This document shows, in pieces, positions 44,974-52,597 of a DNA stretch of 64,000 bases. Every line of letters begins with the position of its first letter. Position 1 is the stretch's first letter. This DNA is from Candidatus Nitrosotenuis cloacae. GTDB taxonomy: Archaea; Thermoproteota; Nitrososphaeria; Nitrososphaerales; Nitrosopumilaceae. Location: NCBI RefSeq assembly GCF_000955905.1, contig NZ_CP011097.1, forward strand, positions 1,514,582 to 1,578,581, in the 5' to 3' direction. Both the position numbers and the translations under genes were made by a program. The notes under the pieces are model-generated. The model was given only the letters and a program-made list of their open reading frames with translations, was not told the DNA's origin and did no database searches.

Positions 44974-45141
44974 GAACCATCAATTGTATTTTGTGTACAA
45001 TAAGGATTATGATTCATGGTAAGGGCTGCCTGACTATCTGCACTACTCACTACGGAAATGATCATGATTTGGTAACATAAAAGATTCTAGTATGATTTCT
45101 ACTAATTTGTTAAATACAAAATCAGCACGCGCAGCTATGAA

Positions 45142-46629
45142 TTGAGCATCAAAAGGGAGACGTTGCTCATTGGAATGTTGTGCCTATTTGGAATAATCCC
45201 CGCCTTTGCAGAATCAGACTGGTTGCTAGTCCAGACAGACAAGACACAATATCGCACTGGAGAAGACATGGAAATTACAGGATTTGTCCTAGACAGGACA
45301 ACGCCACAAATTGCAGTTCAGATCTATGATCCAGATGGCGAGATTCTTGGAGCCTATGGCGTAGAACTGGAACTGGATGATACCTTTTCAAAAACAATAT
45401 CTCTGGATTCGCCATTTTATGACAAATCAGGCTTGTATCTAGTTGAATTTGACTATGGTGCAGATTCGGATGAGCTGTTCTTTGAGGTAATCGGTACACC
45501 TGAGGAACCAGAACCCGAACCAACATTGCTAACACCAGAAGTATTGATGATAACCACAGACAAGACTAGCTATTCAGATAATGAATTCATAACAATTTCT
45601 GGCCTTGTCTCCGATGTTGTAGATCCTACAATACTGATTGGGATTTTTGATCCAAACGATTCTCCTGCAGGATTTTACATGCCACCAGTCAACTCTGAAC
45701 TCGAGTTTTCAGTCTCATTTTTGGCAAAAAGCGGAGTAAATTTCAAAAAAACCGGAACATACACCATCAAGGCACATTACGGCCAATCAAAGCAGACGAC
45801 AACTTTTAGCTTTGTAGACGCATCAACACCAAACAATGCTCCAATCACTCCATCTCCCCCACAAATAGTTCTGAATCCAGCACCAACTCCAAATCCCACA
45901 CCAGCACCTGTACCAATCCCTACACCAACTCCCACACAGATTCCAAAACCAGTTACACCAAAAGTCGAAGCTCCAATACCAAAACCAGTTACACCAAATA
46001 TTCCTCAAGCTCCAGAGCCAGACAATTCAGAGTTGGCCCTGGAGCAAAAAGAGATAGGCAAAATCCTAAACCAGATAAACCGAGAGTGCGACAATTCCCA
46101 TTACACAGATTCCATCGTTTATGGAGAGGGGATGGGTCCAGCTCTTATGAGATTATGCAATTACGAGCAGGCAGTATCATATTTTGATAAAGCTCTAATC
46201 AAAGACCCAAACAGTCCAGAGATTCTCACAAACAAGGGCTCGGCCTTGGGCAAGCTAGGACAATTCGATCTGGCACTAGAACATTATAATCTGGCACTAA
46301 AGATAGACCCAAAATTCATCCCAGCACTAAACAACAAGGCAAATGCACTTGCGGAGACAGGTGAGCTGGAAGAAGCCATTACACTATACCACAAAATACT
46401 TGATGAAGACCCATCATATGGAATAGCTCATATCAATCTGCAAAAGGCAAACGAAGAATCAATTCAATACGCAAAAATGCAGATAAAACAGGAATCAGTT
46501 TCCGTCAGCCTGGATGATTCCGTTCCAAAAATAGAATCACCCAAGGTAGACTATGAGACACCCAAACCAAAAAACGTAGTTGAGCAGATTGGAAGCTTTT
46601 TTGCAGGAATCTTTGGCTTTTTAAAATAA
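45142..46629 (+). CDS. Secreted protein with two Ig-like repeats and TPR domain
   Basis: The 495-residue protein has a signal peptide (1-22), two similar beta domains, each opening with TDKT-x-Y (TDKTQYRTGEDMEITGFV at about 33 and TDKTSYSDNEFITISGLV at about 135), a proline-rich linker (about 225-300, many PTP repeats) and at least two TPR units (YEQAVSYFDKALIKDPNSPEILTNKGSALGKLGQFDLALEHYNLALKIDP). A final amphipathic stretch FFAGIFGFLK may touch the membrane. TTG start; the nearby ATG 45137 is followed by a stop. Likely an adhesion or assembly scaffold; not demonstrated. Confidence 0.8.
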   Translation: MSIKRETLLIGMLCLFGIIPAFAESDWLLVQTDKTQYRTGEDMEITGFVLDRTTPQIAVQIYDPDGEILGAYGVELELDDTFSKTISLDSPFYDKSGLYLVEFDYGADSDELFFEVIGTPEEPEPEPTLLTPEVLMITTDKTSYSDNEFITISGLVSDVVDPTILIGIFDPNDSPAGFYMPPVNSELEFSVSFLAKSGVNFKKTGTYTIKAHYGQSKQTTTFSFVDASTPNNAPITPSPPQIVLNPAPTPNPTPAPVPIPTPTPTQIPKPVTPKVEAPIPKPVTPNIPQAPEPDNSELALEQKEIGKILNQINRECDNSHYTDSIVYGEGMGPALMRLCNYEQAVSYFDKALIKDPNSPEILTNKGSALGKLGQFDLALEHYNLALKIDPKFIPALNNKANALAETGELEEAITLYHKILDEDPSYGIAHINLQKANEESIQYAKMQIKQESVSVSLDDSVPKIESPKVDYETPKPKNVVEQIGSFFAGIFGFLK

Positions 46630-46720
46630 CATAAATTAATCAAGTGTGTTTGTGCGCAAAAAACTGTGTGTTCATTTTAAAATCATAATACATTATAGAT
46701 TCGAATTGTGAACCTCATAC

Positions 46721-46843
46721 ATGGAACAGACATGCAAGAACTGTGGCGTGCCATTAACAAACACAGCACCAGATGCAAAATATTGCTCAATAGAATGCAC
46801 ATATAGCTTACCGAATTTCAAGCGAGAGGCAGTCTTCCCCTAA
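46721..46843 (+). CDS. 40-aa zinc-ribbon protein
   Basis: ATG ORF with CKNC near the start and CSIEC about 16 residues later, a C-x2-C...C-x3-C treble pattern typical of small zinc ribbons. A TATA-like CATTATAG lies about 28 nt upstream, implying a leaderless message. The C-terminus (YSLPNFKREAVFP) is short and basic. Function unknown; first of a run of small zinc or DNA-binding proteins. Confidence 0.65.
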   Translation: MEQTCKNCGVPLTNTAPDAKYCSIECTYSLPNFKREAVFP

Positions 46844-46889
46844 GGCGATCTTGGAAATTTTTTATACTTTATTGGTATAATAGAGTGAC

Positions 46890-47099
46890 TTGAAATTCTT
46901 CGCTCGGAACAACAACACTTGTGAGTTTTGCAAGGCAAAGCTTGCCAGCTATGAGGAATTAATCAGTCATGCAAGGCACGAACATCATAGAACCATAGTA
47001 AAGTGCTCTGGATGTGGCAAGGAATTCATCCATGAAAAAGACAGACTGCACCACCAAAGGGAAGAACAAGAAAGAAAAGTAAAGAATCGCTATCGATGA
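46890..47099 (+). CDS. C2H2-type zinc-finger protein
   Basis: The 69-residue protein has two fingers: CEFCKAKLASYEELISHARHEH and CSGCGKEFIHEKDRLHHQREEQ, each C-x2-C plus H-x4-H or H-x-like pairs, followed by a basic tail KVKNRYR. This looks like a small DNA- or RNA-binding regulator. TTG start, with a TATA-like TTTATACTTT about 27 nt upstream. It overlaps the convergent winged-helix gene by ten bases. Confidence 0.75.
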   Translation: MKFFARNNNTCEFCKAKLASYEELISHARHEHHRTIVKCSGCGKEFIHEKDRLHHQREEQERKVKNRYR

Positions 47100-47404
47100 T
47101 TTTCTTTTGATGGTTTTGGCCAGTATTTTGCAAATATCTCTGCAGTAATTTTTCTTGCCGGCTCAAAGTCTTTTCTGAAGCTTTTTCCTCTTTCGGTTAC
47201 GTGTAGTTTTTCATCAAGAAAGTCGAGCCTTTGCATCTTTTTTATGAGTCGTAACATTCTTTCATATTCCAGATTAGCACTAGTTTGAATCTTTGTTTGT
47301 GATTTGGTACCGTGTTTTAAAATGGCATCAATAATATCGGAATAGATCGCAATTTCCGGTCTTCGCATTTTCAGCATGGTTTCATAATATCGAAGATCAT
47401 TCAT
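47090..47404 (-). CDS. Winged-helix transcription regulator
   Basis: The 104-residue protein matches archaeal winged-helix regulators of the COG3432 type: IAIYSDIIDAILKHGTKSQTKIQTSANLEYERMLRLIKKMQRLDFLD and then a wing LHVTERGKSFRKDF. Divergent from a putative RHH gene; the 88-bp gap holds a 12-bp palindrome and other repeats that may be its operator. Start ATG 47404, with MLKM or MRR as alternatives. Confidence 0.85.
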   Translation of the reverse strand: MNDLRYYETMLKMRRPEIAIYSDIIDAILKHGTKSQTKIQTSANLEYERMLRLIKKMQRLDFLDEKLHVTERGKSFRKDFEPARKITAEIFAKYWPKPSKENHR

Positions 47405-47444
47405 GCATTCGATTAATTACGCATTCGCGATATATTGCACTTCC

Positions 47445-47471
47445 TAACCTAGGTTAATCGGGTTTTTAACC
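47445..47471. promoter_or_regulatory. Palindromic operator-like DNA between divergent regulator genes
   Basis: TAACCTAGGTTA (47445-47456) is a perfect 12-bp palindrome, and GGTT-TTT-AACC (47461-47471) repeats the half-sites nearby, overlapping the likely TATA position of the RHH gene about 27 nt before its ATG. A short direct repeat GCATTCG occurs twice (about 47405 and 47421) close to the winged-helix start. Autoregulation by either product is inferred. Confidence 0.5.
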
Positions 47472-47492
47472 ACTAGATCGGCTTTGCAAAAC

Positions 47493-47660
47493 ATGGCGAT
47501 ACGACGAGTCACAATTGTACTCAGACCTGAAAACGAAGCAAAGCTGCGAAAAGTTCAGGCAGAACTAATCTACAAGACAAACAAGGGCAAGAGCTTTTCT
47601 GAAATAATCAATTGTATCATTGCTGAGGGACTAAAGCATCCTCGTTCGTGTGATGAATAA
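47493..47660 (+). CDS. Putative ribbon-helix-helix protein
   Basis: The 55-residue product (MAIRRVTIVLRPENEAKLRK...) has an N-terminal beta-strand RRVTIVL, a helix, and KSFSEIINCIIAEGLKH, the strand-helix-helix order and hydrophobic spacing of RHH/CopG-type repressors. ATG start, leaderless-type promoter overlapping the second palindrome. Converges with a PII-like gene seven bases away. Confidence 0.7.
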   Translation: MAIRRVTIVLRPENEAKLRKVQAELIYKTNKGKSFSEIINCIIAEGLKHPRSCDE

Positions 47661-47666
47661 TTTTTC

Positions 47667-47948
47667 TTAATCGTTTGTATTTATCTGAATTAGCGGGGTC
47701 AGCTGGTTGACATAGATGATACCATTGTCTGCTGGATTTGCGCCAGAGATTGCCTCTAAAATGACGTCTTTATCAGAATTTTTGCAGATTATCTCTATTT
47801 TTGATCTTGGGGAACAAAAAGATGGCCTAAATGACGTATGATCAGAGCCCATGTCGTAAATGGAAAAATTAGAGATTCCTGCCTGCTCTAGTCGTGTCTT
47901 TATTTGTACAAGATTTGCGTTGCGGACTACAGTATCGATTCTTAGCAA
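47667..47948 (-). CDS. PII-like signal protein with short T-loop
   Basis: From TTG 47948 the 93-residue product follows GlnB/GlnK: RIDTVVRNANLVQIKTRLEQAGISNFSIYDMG, SKIEIICKNSDKDVILEAISG and NPADNGIIYVNQLTPLIQI (the PGDGKIF-like strand). The segment between YDM and SKIE is about ten residues shorter than the normal T-loop and lacks the uridylylated Tyr region. A TATA-like ATTTTTTATATC about 28 nt before TTG 47948 supports this start over upstream GTG/ATG codons. Probably senses a nucleotide but cannot plug a transporter like classic GlnK. Confidence 0.75.
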   Translation of the reverse strand: MLRIDTVVRNANLVQIKTRLEQAGISNFSIYDMGSDHTSFRPSFCSPRSKIEIICKNSDKDVILEAISGANPADNGIIYVNQLTPLIQINTND

Positions 47949-48043
47949 TTCATTTTGTGATGAATTTAGATATAAAAAATGTCGATGGCCCGATACGGAC
48001 ACATGCATTATCACCTAATCAGGAATTGTATGATTCGTGAGAT

Positions 48044-48142
48044 TTAGGAATGGTCTTTTTCTTTTTCAGCTTCTTCGTTTTTTGCCTTGTCTCTGACGCT
48101 TTTCATTACGCAGAACTTGCGCAGAGTGTTCATTAGTCCCAT
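48044..48142 (-). CDS. Possible 32-aa charged micro-protein
   Basis: An ATG ORF encodes MGLMNTLRKFCVMKSVRDKAKNE-type sequence ending in an acidic/basic tail EEAEKEKDHS. It has one cysteine and no span. Amphipathic N-terminal helix and clean intergenic position favour a real gene, but no promoter or partner is obvious. Confidence 0.35.
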   Translation of the reverse strand: MGLMNTLRKFCVMKSVRDKAKNEEAEKEKDHS

Positions 48143-48251
48143 GGTTTGTGTGTGATTTTTGGTTAATTTTAACCAAGATGTGCCATTTCGTGAGCAAATT
48201 GTGAGATTTTGTTATTTTGGTAAAAAAATTTGCGGTGGTTTTTTTGCATGA

Positions 48252-48692
48252 TTATGGATTAATTACCATAAACGTTTTTTCTGCCACGGTTGGACCATTA
48301 TCTCCTTTTTCAAATTCTACTCTTACAGTATAGTTTCCAGTCTCTTGCAATGCAATATGACCATACGTTGTACCATAGGTTTCCTTGACGTCCAAAACAA
48401 AATTGATTGGGAATGATTTTGTGCATGAAGCACTTGATCCTGTCCCACCATTATGTGTCTTGTTTATTGGAAAAGTAATCATTTTGCTTCCACAGGGAAT
48501 TCCAAAGCCAGATAAAACATATGAAAATGAGTATGGTTCACCAACAAGATAAGCGTCTTTTAGATCAGTAATTGCTATACTGTAATGTTCCTTTGGAAAT
48601 TGCAATATTGGGTTTTCGCCACTCATAAAAATGCCAAAAATGATCGCAGAGATTATTGTAATTCCGACAATAGCAAGAGCAAAAACATTCAC
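48252..48692 (-). CDS. Membrane-anchored extracytoplasmic protein
   Basis: The 146-residue product has an N-terminal helix (about 2-23, FALAIVGITIISAIIFGIFM) and a beta-rich domain (YSIAITDLKDAYLVGEPYSFSYVLSGFGIPCGSK) with two cysteines that may pair. The last 40 residues (IALQETGNYTVRVEFEKGDNGPTVAEKTFMV) resemble Ig-like surface domains. No named family. Confidence 0.65.
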   Translation of the reverse strand: MNVFALAIVGITIISAIIFGIFMSGENPILQFPKEHYSIAITDLKDAYLVGEPYSFSYVLSGFGIPCGSKMITFPINKTHNGGTGSSASCTKSFPINFVLDVKETYGTTYGHIALQETGNYTVRVEFEKGDNGPTVAEKTFMVINP

Positions 48693-48738
48693 AGAACAGT
48701 ATTTTCAGTTATGATCTTAAACGTTATTCAGCTATGTG

Positions 48739-48915
48739 ATGGGTTATTCAGATAAAATAATTAAAGATGGTTTTCCTGCGAATTTTGTGCCCTACATATT
48801 CTGTCCCAAATGCGGCTCACAGATGGAAATTCGAGATATAACAGATAATTCCGGAGCAGACCAAAAGGAATTGTATTGTACTAAATGCGATTTTACGAAA
48901 TTATACGGAAGCTGA
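48739..48915 (+). CDS. 58-aa zinc-ribbon protein
   Basis: ATG ORF (MGYSDKIIKDGFPANFVPYI...) with FCPKCGSQME and YCTKCDF, a four-cysteine zinc ribbon of C-x2-C/C-x2-C form with about 21 residues between the pairs. Such proteins resemble rubredoxin-like or Rpb9-like ribbons. It stands alone, convergent with NDH-2. Confidence 0.7.
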   Translation: MGYSDKIIKDGFPANFVPYIFCPKCGSQMEIRDITDNSGADQKELYCTKCDFTKLYGS

Positions 48916-48944
48916 TTCTATCTGAATGTGGGGGGAACCCTTTT

Positions 48945-50297
48945 TTACCAAACATCATCTACTTCGTCTAGTTCCTTGTAGTCGATTGGCTGGTCCTTTC
49001 GGATTATCTTTAGTCGAGAAATATCCCTATCAAATAATAGATCCGCAGTCCAATCAAGCAAGATTCTGAGTCTTTTGTTCAGCTTGGGAATCTTTCTGAC
49101 ATAGACGGCTCTCCAGATGCACCAGGCCAAAAACCCGTGAATATTCAGGCCAGAAATTGAAGCTATAGCAGTTCTTTTTCCAATGATTGCCATTTGTCCC
49201 TTTGATACAAAGTCGATTTTCTTTTTCTCCCTTCCATGCATTTCCGCAAAAATATTGTACGCTGCAGTCTTTGCCTGGCCTTCCGCGTTTTGTGCAGTTG
49301 GTGGATATGGTTTCTTTGTGGTGGGATCTATTGCCAGACTGCAATCACCTATCACATACACACCAGGAAATGCAGGCACCTCCAGGTTTTCGCTGACAAT
49401 TACCTTGCCCTTGTCTGTTTTGAACATGGAGTTTTTGATAGTATCAACTGGTGTTACGCCGGCAGTCCAGATCAAAGTCTTGGTCTCTATTGCATCCATT
49501 TCTGGAACCTTGACTGGGTTTTTTGCAGGATCGACTGCGTCTTTTACTATTACCTCTGAACCATCAAATGTCACGACCATGGTATTCAGTCTTATTTCAA
49601 TTCCCCTCTGAATCAGCTTGTCCTTTGTAAATGAGGCAAGTTTTTCAGAAAATCCAGGCAGAACTATTGGTAGCGCCTCTAGTATTATGACCTTGATGTC
49701 TTTTTCCGAAATGTTTGGATAGTGTTTTTTTGCATCAAGCAAAAAGTCATGAATCTCACCGGCTGTTTCAATTCCTGCAAATCCACCACCCACTACAACA
49801 AATGTCAACAATGACTGCTTTAGTATTGGATCGGTCTCATTGTCTGCCTGCTCTAGCATATCTATGATTCTGTTTCGCAGAACAACTGCATCATTTAGTG
49901 TCTTCATGGTATATGCATGGTTCTCTACTGTCTGATTGCCAAAGAAGTTGGTCTGACTGCCCAATGCCACCACCAGATAATCATAATCCAGCGAGGTTCC
50001 TCTTTTTTCGTTGGTGCCATACAGTGTGATCCGCTTGCCGTATGGGTCTATGTTTTTTATTTTTCCTTCATGGAATGAGGCCTTTTTGATTATGGTTCTA
50101 ATTGGAATGACGATATGTCTTGTTTCGATCATTGCAGATGCCACCTGCGGAAGCATTGGCGTAAATAATAGAAAATTGTCCTCAGACACCAGATCGATTT
50201 GGACCTCGGAATCGCGTTTGAAATAAGATTCTAGCTTTCGAGTACATTCTACTCCGGCAAATCCACCACCCAATACGAGAATCCTTTTGCGCGTCAC
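48945..50297 (-). CDS. ndh: Type II NADH dehydrogenase-like FAD oxidoreductase
   Basis: The 450-residue flavoprotein has two Rossmann motifs, FAD RILVLGGGFAGVECTRKL near the start and NAD TFVVVGGGFAGIETAGEI at about 168, and the FAD-binding VYVIGDCSLAID near 320. A C-terminal amphipathic region (FLAWCIWRAVYVRKIPKLNKRLRIL) would bind the membrane, as in NDH-2. It may oxidise NADH or reduce quinone without proton pumping; sulfide-quinone reductase is a less likely option. GTG start (50297). Confidence 0.88.
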   Translation of the reverse strand: MTRKRILVLGGGFAGVECTRKLESYFKRDSEVQIDLVSEDNFLLFTPMLPQVASAMIETRHIVIPIRTIIKKASFHEGKIKNIDPYGKRITLYGTNEKRGTSLDYDYLVVALGSQTNFFGNQTVENHAYTMKTLNDAVVLRNRIIDMLEQADNETDPILKQSLLTFVVVGGGFAGIETAGEIHDFLLDAKKHYPNISEKDIKVIILEALPIVLPGFSEKLASFTKDKLIQRGIEIRLNTMVVTFDGSEVIVKDAVDPAKNPVKVPEMDAIETKTLIWTAGVTPVDTIKNSMFKTDKGKVIVSENLEVPAFPGVYVIGDCSLAIDPTTKKPYPPTAQNAEGQAKTAAYNIFAEMHGREKKKIDFVSKGQMAIIGKRTAIASISGLNIHGFLAWCIWRAVYVRKIPKLNKRLRILLDWTADLLFDRDISRLKIIRKDQPIDYKELDEVDDVW

Positions 50298-50374
50298 TAG
50301 ACTACTGCGGAATGAGCCGATATAACGGTTGATTACCTAAATTCAGGACTGTTTTTGTGAATTTTACTTGAAAT

Positions 50375-50590
50375 CTAGTGTAACAGATCTATTGATTTGG
50401 AGCGCTTTATCATTTCAGTAATTTCAGATGACATGCTCTTTGGTAAAAGTATCTCAAATCCGACGGCTTTCCCAGATTCGTCAACATCGATGAATCTGTC
50501 TTCGCCTAGAGGGATTGTCTTTGCGATTTTGTTATTATCTAGCTTTACGTATAACGCTCTTGCTTCTTGATCAAAACTTACTGAAGCCAT
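50375..50590 (-). CDS. DUF2283 protein
   Basis: The 71-residue product is a small DUF2283-type beta protein: FDQEARALYVKLDNNKIAKTIPLGEDRFIDVDESGKAVGFEIL. It overlaps the DUF4258 gene by 20 bases, an arrangement typical of toxin-antitoxin-like pairs in which DUF2283 is the partner. Function is inferred from pairing. Confidence 0.8.
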   Translation of the reverse strand: MASVSFDQEARALYVKLDNNKIAKTIPLGEDRFIDVDESGKAVGFEILLPKSMSSEITEMIKRSKSIDLLH

Positions 50591-50834
50591 GTGCTCTTAG
50601 CCCTCCTTTATCCATCCACATTATTGTAATTATTGAAACAACGGTATTAAACTTGTTATGAACTATTAACAGATACGGCTGTTCATAAAACGGCGAGTTA
50701 GAAATTATCCCAAAGCTTTTGTAATTTTCCCTTACATTATCATAGATTGTTTCGCTAGGATTGTTTAGCACATATTCGATATACTGTTTTTCTATGTACC
50801 TTTCAAGTGCTCTTTGCCAACCATGTTTGGTCAT
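50571..50834 (-). CDS. DUF4258 protein (putative toxin-like)
   Basis: The 87-residue product from ATG 50834 (MTKHGWQRALERYIEKQYIEYVLNNPSETIYDN) has the DUF4258 layout: a helix with TKHGxxRAxER, then strand-rich FGIISNSPFYEQPYLLIVHNKFNTVVSIITI. TTG 50867 is an alternative. It precedes and overlaps the DUF2283 gene by 20 bases. RelE/BrnT-like toxin activity is suggested for the family; not visible here. Confidence 0.75.
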   Translation of the reverse strand: MTKHGWQRALERYIEKQYIEYVLNNPSETIYDNVRENYKSFGIISNSPFYEQPYLLIVHNKFNTVVSIITIMWMDKGGLRAHGFSKF

Positions 50835-50972
50835 TTTTATGCGTATTTTGTGCCTACCCAATACCAAAGTTGAGTATTTTCTTGGTTTGATAAGATCCTG
50901 GGTATTGTAATATTACTTCGATCTGATTGCTGAGTTAAAGTAAAATATCGCAAAAACACGCATCAAAATCAG

Positions 50973-51302
50973 ATGAAAAAAGAATACGTCGTGGTACGAA
51001 TTGACGCATCCCCAGATGGCGCGCCATATGTCGTGGTGTCACTACAGGCAACAAAGGATTTCAAGGAAAGCCAAGGATTCCCACAATCTCCATACGGTGG
51101 AGGTCCTGGCGTTATGGGCTTTACAAACATGGATGACATGATGAAATCACTAAACAAGATGCTTGGCGGTGGAATGGGAATGATGGCAGGCGGTGGAATG
51201 ACTAGCATGAAGCTAGACATGAGAGAATACAAGGAGCTTGGATTATCTGTCGGAGACAAGGTCTACTTGGAAATATCCAAGGCCGAAGTTTCCGGAATTT
51301 AA
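50973..51302 (+). CDS. Conserved hypothetical with Gly/Met-rich linker
   Basis: The 109-residue protein has an N-terminal beta strand pair (KKEYVVVRIDASPDGAPYVVVSLQ), a flexible middle rich in glycine and methionine (GGGMGMMAGGGMTSM, about 65-79) and a C-terminal domain (MREYKELGLSVGDKVYLEISKAE) reminiscent of small OB/AbrB-like strands. It ends directly against the ACT-domain gene. A scaffold or nucleic-acid role is conjecture. Confidence 0.7.
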   Translation: MKKEYVVVRIDASPDGAPYVVVSLQATKDFKESQGFPQSPYGGGPGVMGFTNMDDMMKSLNKMLGGGMGMMAGGGMTSMKLDMREYKELGLSVGDKVYLEISKAEVSGI

Positions 51303-51968
51303 TTATCTAGATATTTCTGCTCGCAGAATTTCATATGCCTTTGATGCATCTTCTTCCCGCAAAACCAGTATGATATCATCTTGGGAGAAAAAGGCATTCT
51401 GCAGTTCTATGCCATTATTGTGAAGGATTTCTGCCACATATGATACGGAATCTGACCTGTTCTGTGTCTGTGGGATTCTAATCTTGATTTTGGCAAGGCC
51501 TGTACTGAAAAAATTCTTGGATGACGGGAATGATTCGAACATTTTTCTGATATCCATCAGGTCTTCTGTCAAGACTCGGAATGTAGAGTCCGCCATTCTA
51601 AAGAATTCGTAATCAGAATCATATTGCTCAAATTTGTTCAGCAAGGAAGCCGCTTCTTTTTTGTCCATGTCATTGGTGGAAAACTTGATGTCCAAAATTC
51701 CATCAGTCAGTGAGAGTCTGGCGTTTTTCAAAACAGACTCGGATTTGATCTCATCTTTTTCCTCAAACGAATCCGCATAGCGCTTTATTGCAACTACTAT
51801 AGTATTGAGGTTCACAGAATTGCCAAGCTGTCGCTCGATGTCGGGCTGAATTTTTACAGCAAGAGCAGTATAGTTAATGACATCCATCTTCATGCAGTCG
51901 TAAATTGATCTGTTATGGGTGATGATTTCACGCACAGCTTCAGGAACGGACAGGTTGCTTGTACGCAT
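51303..51968 (-). CDS. ACT-domain regulator (COG2150-like)
   Basis: The 221-residue protein opens with a winged-helix-like stretch (VREIITHNRSIYDCMKMDVINYTALAVKIQPDIERQLGNSVNLNTIVVAIKRYADSF) and has a C-terminal ACT-type domain (SYVAEILHNNGIELQNAFFSQDDIILVLREEDASKAYEIL). This matches predicted regulators of amino-acid metabolism that carry ACT domains. Divergent from hsp20, with a promoter gap full of inverted repeats. Confidence 0.82.
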   Translation of the reverse strand: MRTSNLSVPEAVREIITHNRSIYDCMKMDVINYTALAVKIQPDIERQLGNSVNLNTIVVAIKRYADSFEEKDEIKSESVLKNARLSLTDGILDIKFSTNDMDKKEAASLLNKFEQYDSDYEFFRMADSTFRVLTEDLMDIRKMFESFPSSKNFFSTGLAKIKIRIPQTQNRSDSVSYVAEILHNNGIELQNAFFSQDDIILVLREEDASKAYEILRAEISR

Positions 51969-51976
51969 GGCATAAT

Positions 51977-52077
51977 TATGTGATGTAATATATAAGAGTC
52001 TTATGTCACATATTAAACAAAATAACTAAATATTTATATAATGTCATAGCTATTACATATCAATAGGTGTTATGACA
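51977..52077. promoter_or_regulatory. Divergent ACT-regulator / hsp20 promoter with paired inverted repeats
   Basis: Two 7-bp inverted repeats occur in this 110-bp gap, each with a 22-nt spacer: TATGTGA/TCACATA (51977-52012) and TGTCATA/TATGACA (52042-52077). A TATA-like TTTATATA (about 52033-52040) lies between them and about 40 nt before hsp20 ATG 52079. They are candidate binding sites for a dimeric heat-shock or growth-phase regulator. Confidence 0.5.
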
Positions 52078-52078
52078 A

Positions 52079-52573
52079 ATGTTCTTTGACGAAGAATTTG
52101 ACAGGATCTTTCAGAGAATGTCAAGGTCCTTCATGGATTTTGACGATGTCTTTGAGAATGTCAACAAAGATGGCAAGTCATACGGACCATTCTATTACGG
52201 TTATTCAATGACCGTTGGCCCAGACGGCAAGCCACACATACAGGAATACGGAAATGTCAAACCTGGTTTGCTCCCAACCGCAGAAACCAGAGAGCCATTC
52301 ATTGACACCATCGTTGATGAAAAAGAAAATCTGCTCAAACTAGTTGCAGAAATGCCTGGAGTTGAGAAGAGCGACATCAAGGTGGTAGTCGAAGGAAATG
52401 TAGTGAATGTCGATGCAGAGCGTGGCAACAAAAAATACCACGGTAAAGTACCAATCAAAAGAAAGGTAGATGCAGACTCTGTCAAGGCAAGCTACACAAA
52501 CGGAATTCTGGAAGTACAGTTCAAGCTGAAAGGCGAGGACAAACCAAAAGGCAAGACCGTGGAGGTAATCTAA
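52079..52573 (+). CDS. hsp20: Small heat-shock protein Hsp20
   Basis: The 164-residue archaeal Hsp20 has FFDEEFDRIFQRMSRSFMDFDDVFE at the N-terminus, an alpha-crystallin domain (about 75-150, REPFIDTIVDEKENLLKLVAEMPGVEKSDIKVVVEGN) and NGILEVQFK near the end. It prevents protein aggregation. It is followed 24 bp later by cdc48, a natural chaperone plus unfoldase operon. ATG 52079 is used; ATG 52072 runs into a stop. Confidence 0.95.
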   Translation: MFFDEEFDRIFQRMSRSFMDFDDVFENVNKDGKSYGPFYYGYSMTVGPDGKPHIQEYGNVKPGLLPTAETREPFIDTIVDEKENLLKLVAEMPGVEKSDIKVVVEGNVVNVDAERGNKKYHGKVPIKRKVDADSVKASYTNGILEVQFKLKGEDKPKGKTVEVI

Positions 52574-52585
52574 TCCTCCCTTTTT
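52561..52585 (+). terminator. Hairpin plus T-run between hsp20 and cdc48
   Basis: GGAGG/CCTCC forms a 5-bp stem around the hsp20 TAA stop (52571-52573) and is followed by a CTTTTTT run. It lies only 12 bp before cdc48, so it would act as a partial terminator or attenuator between chaperone and unfoldase. Confidence 0.4.
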
Positions 52586-52597
52586 TATGGTGAATAC

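Noticed and set aside
44889-45080. Small plus-strand ORF including a 23-codon cysteine/histidine-rich tail (MIHGKGCLTICTTHYGNDH)
   Set aside because: It overlaps the opposite-strand secreted lysine-rich gene and the intergenic region, with no promoter or partner; the CxxxC/H pattern alone is too short to support.
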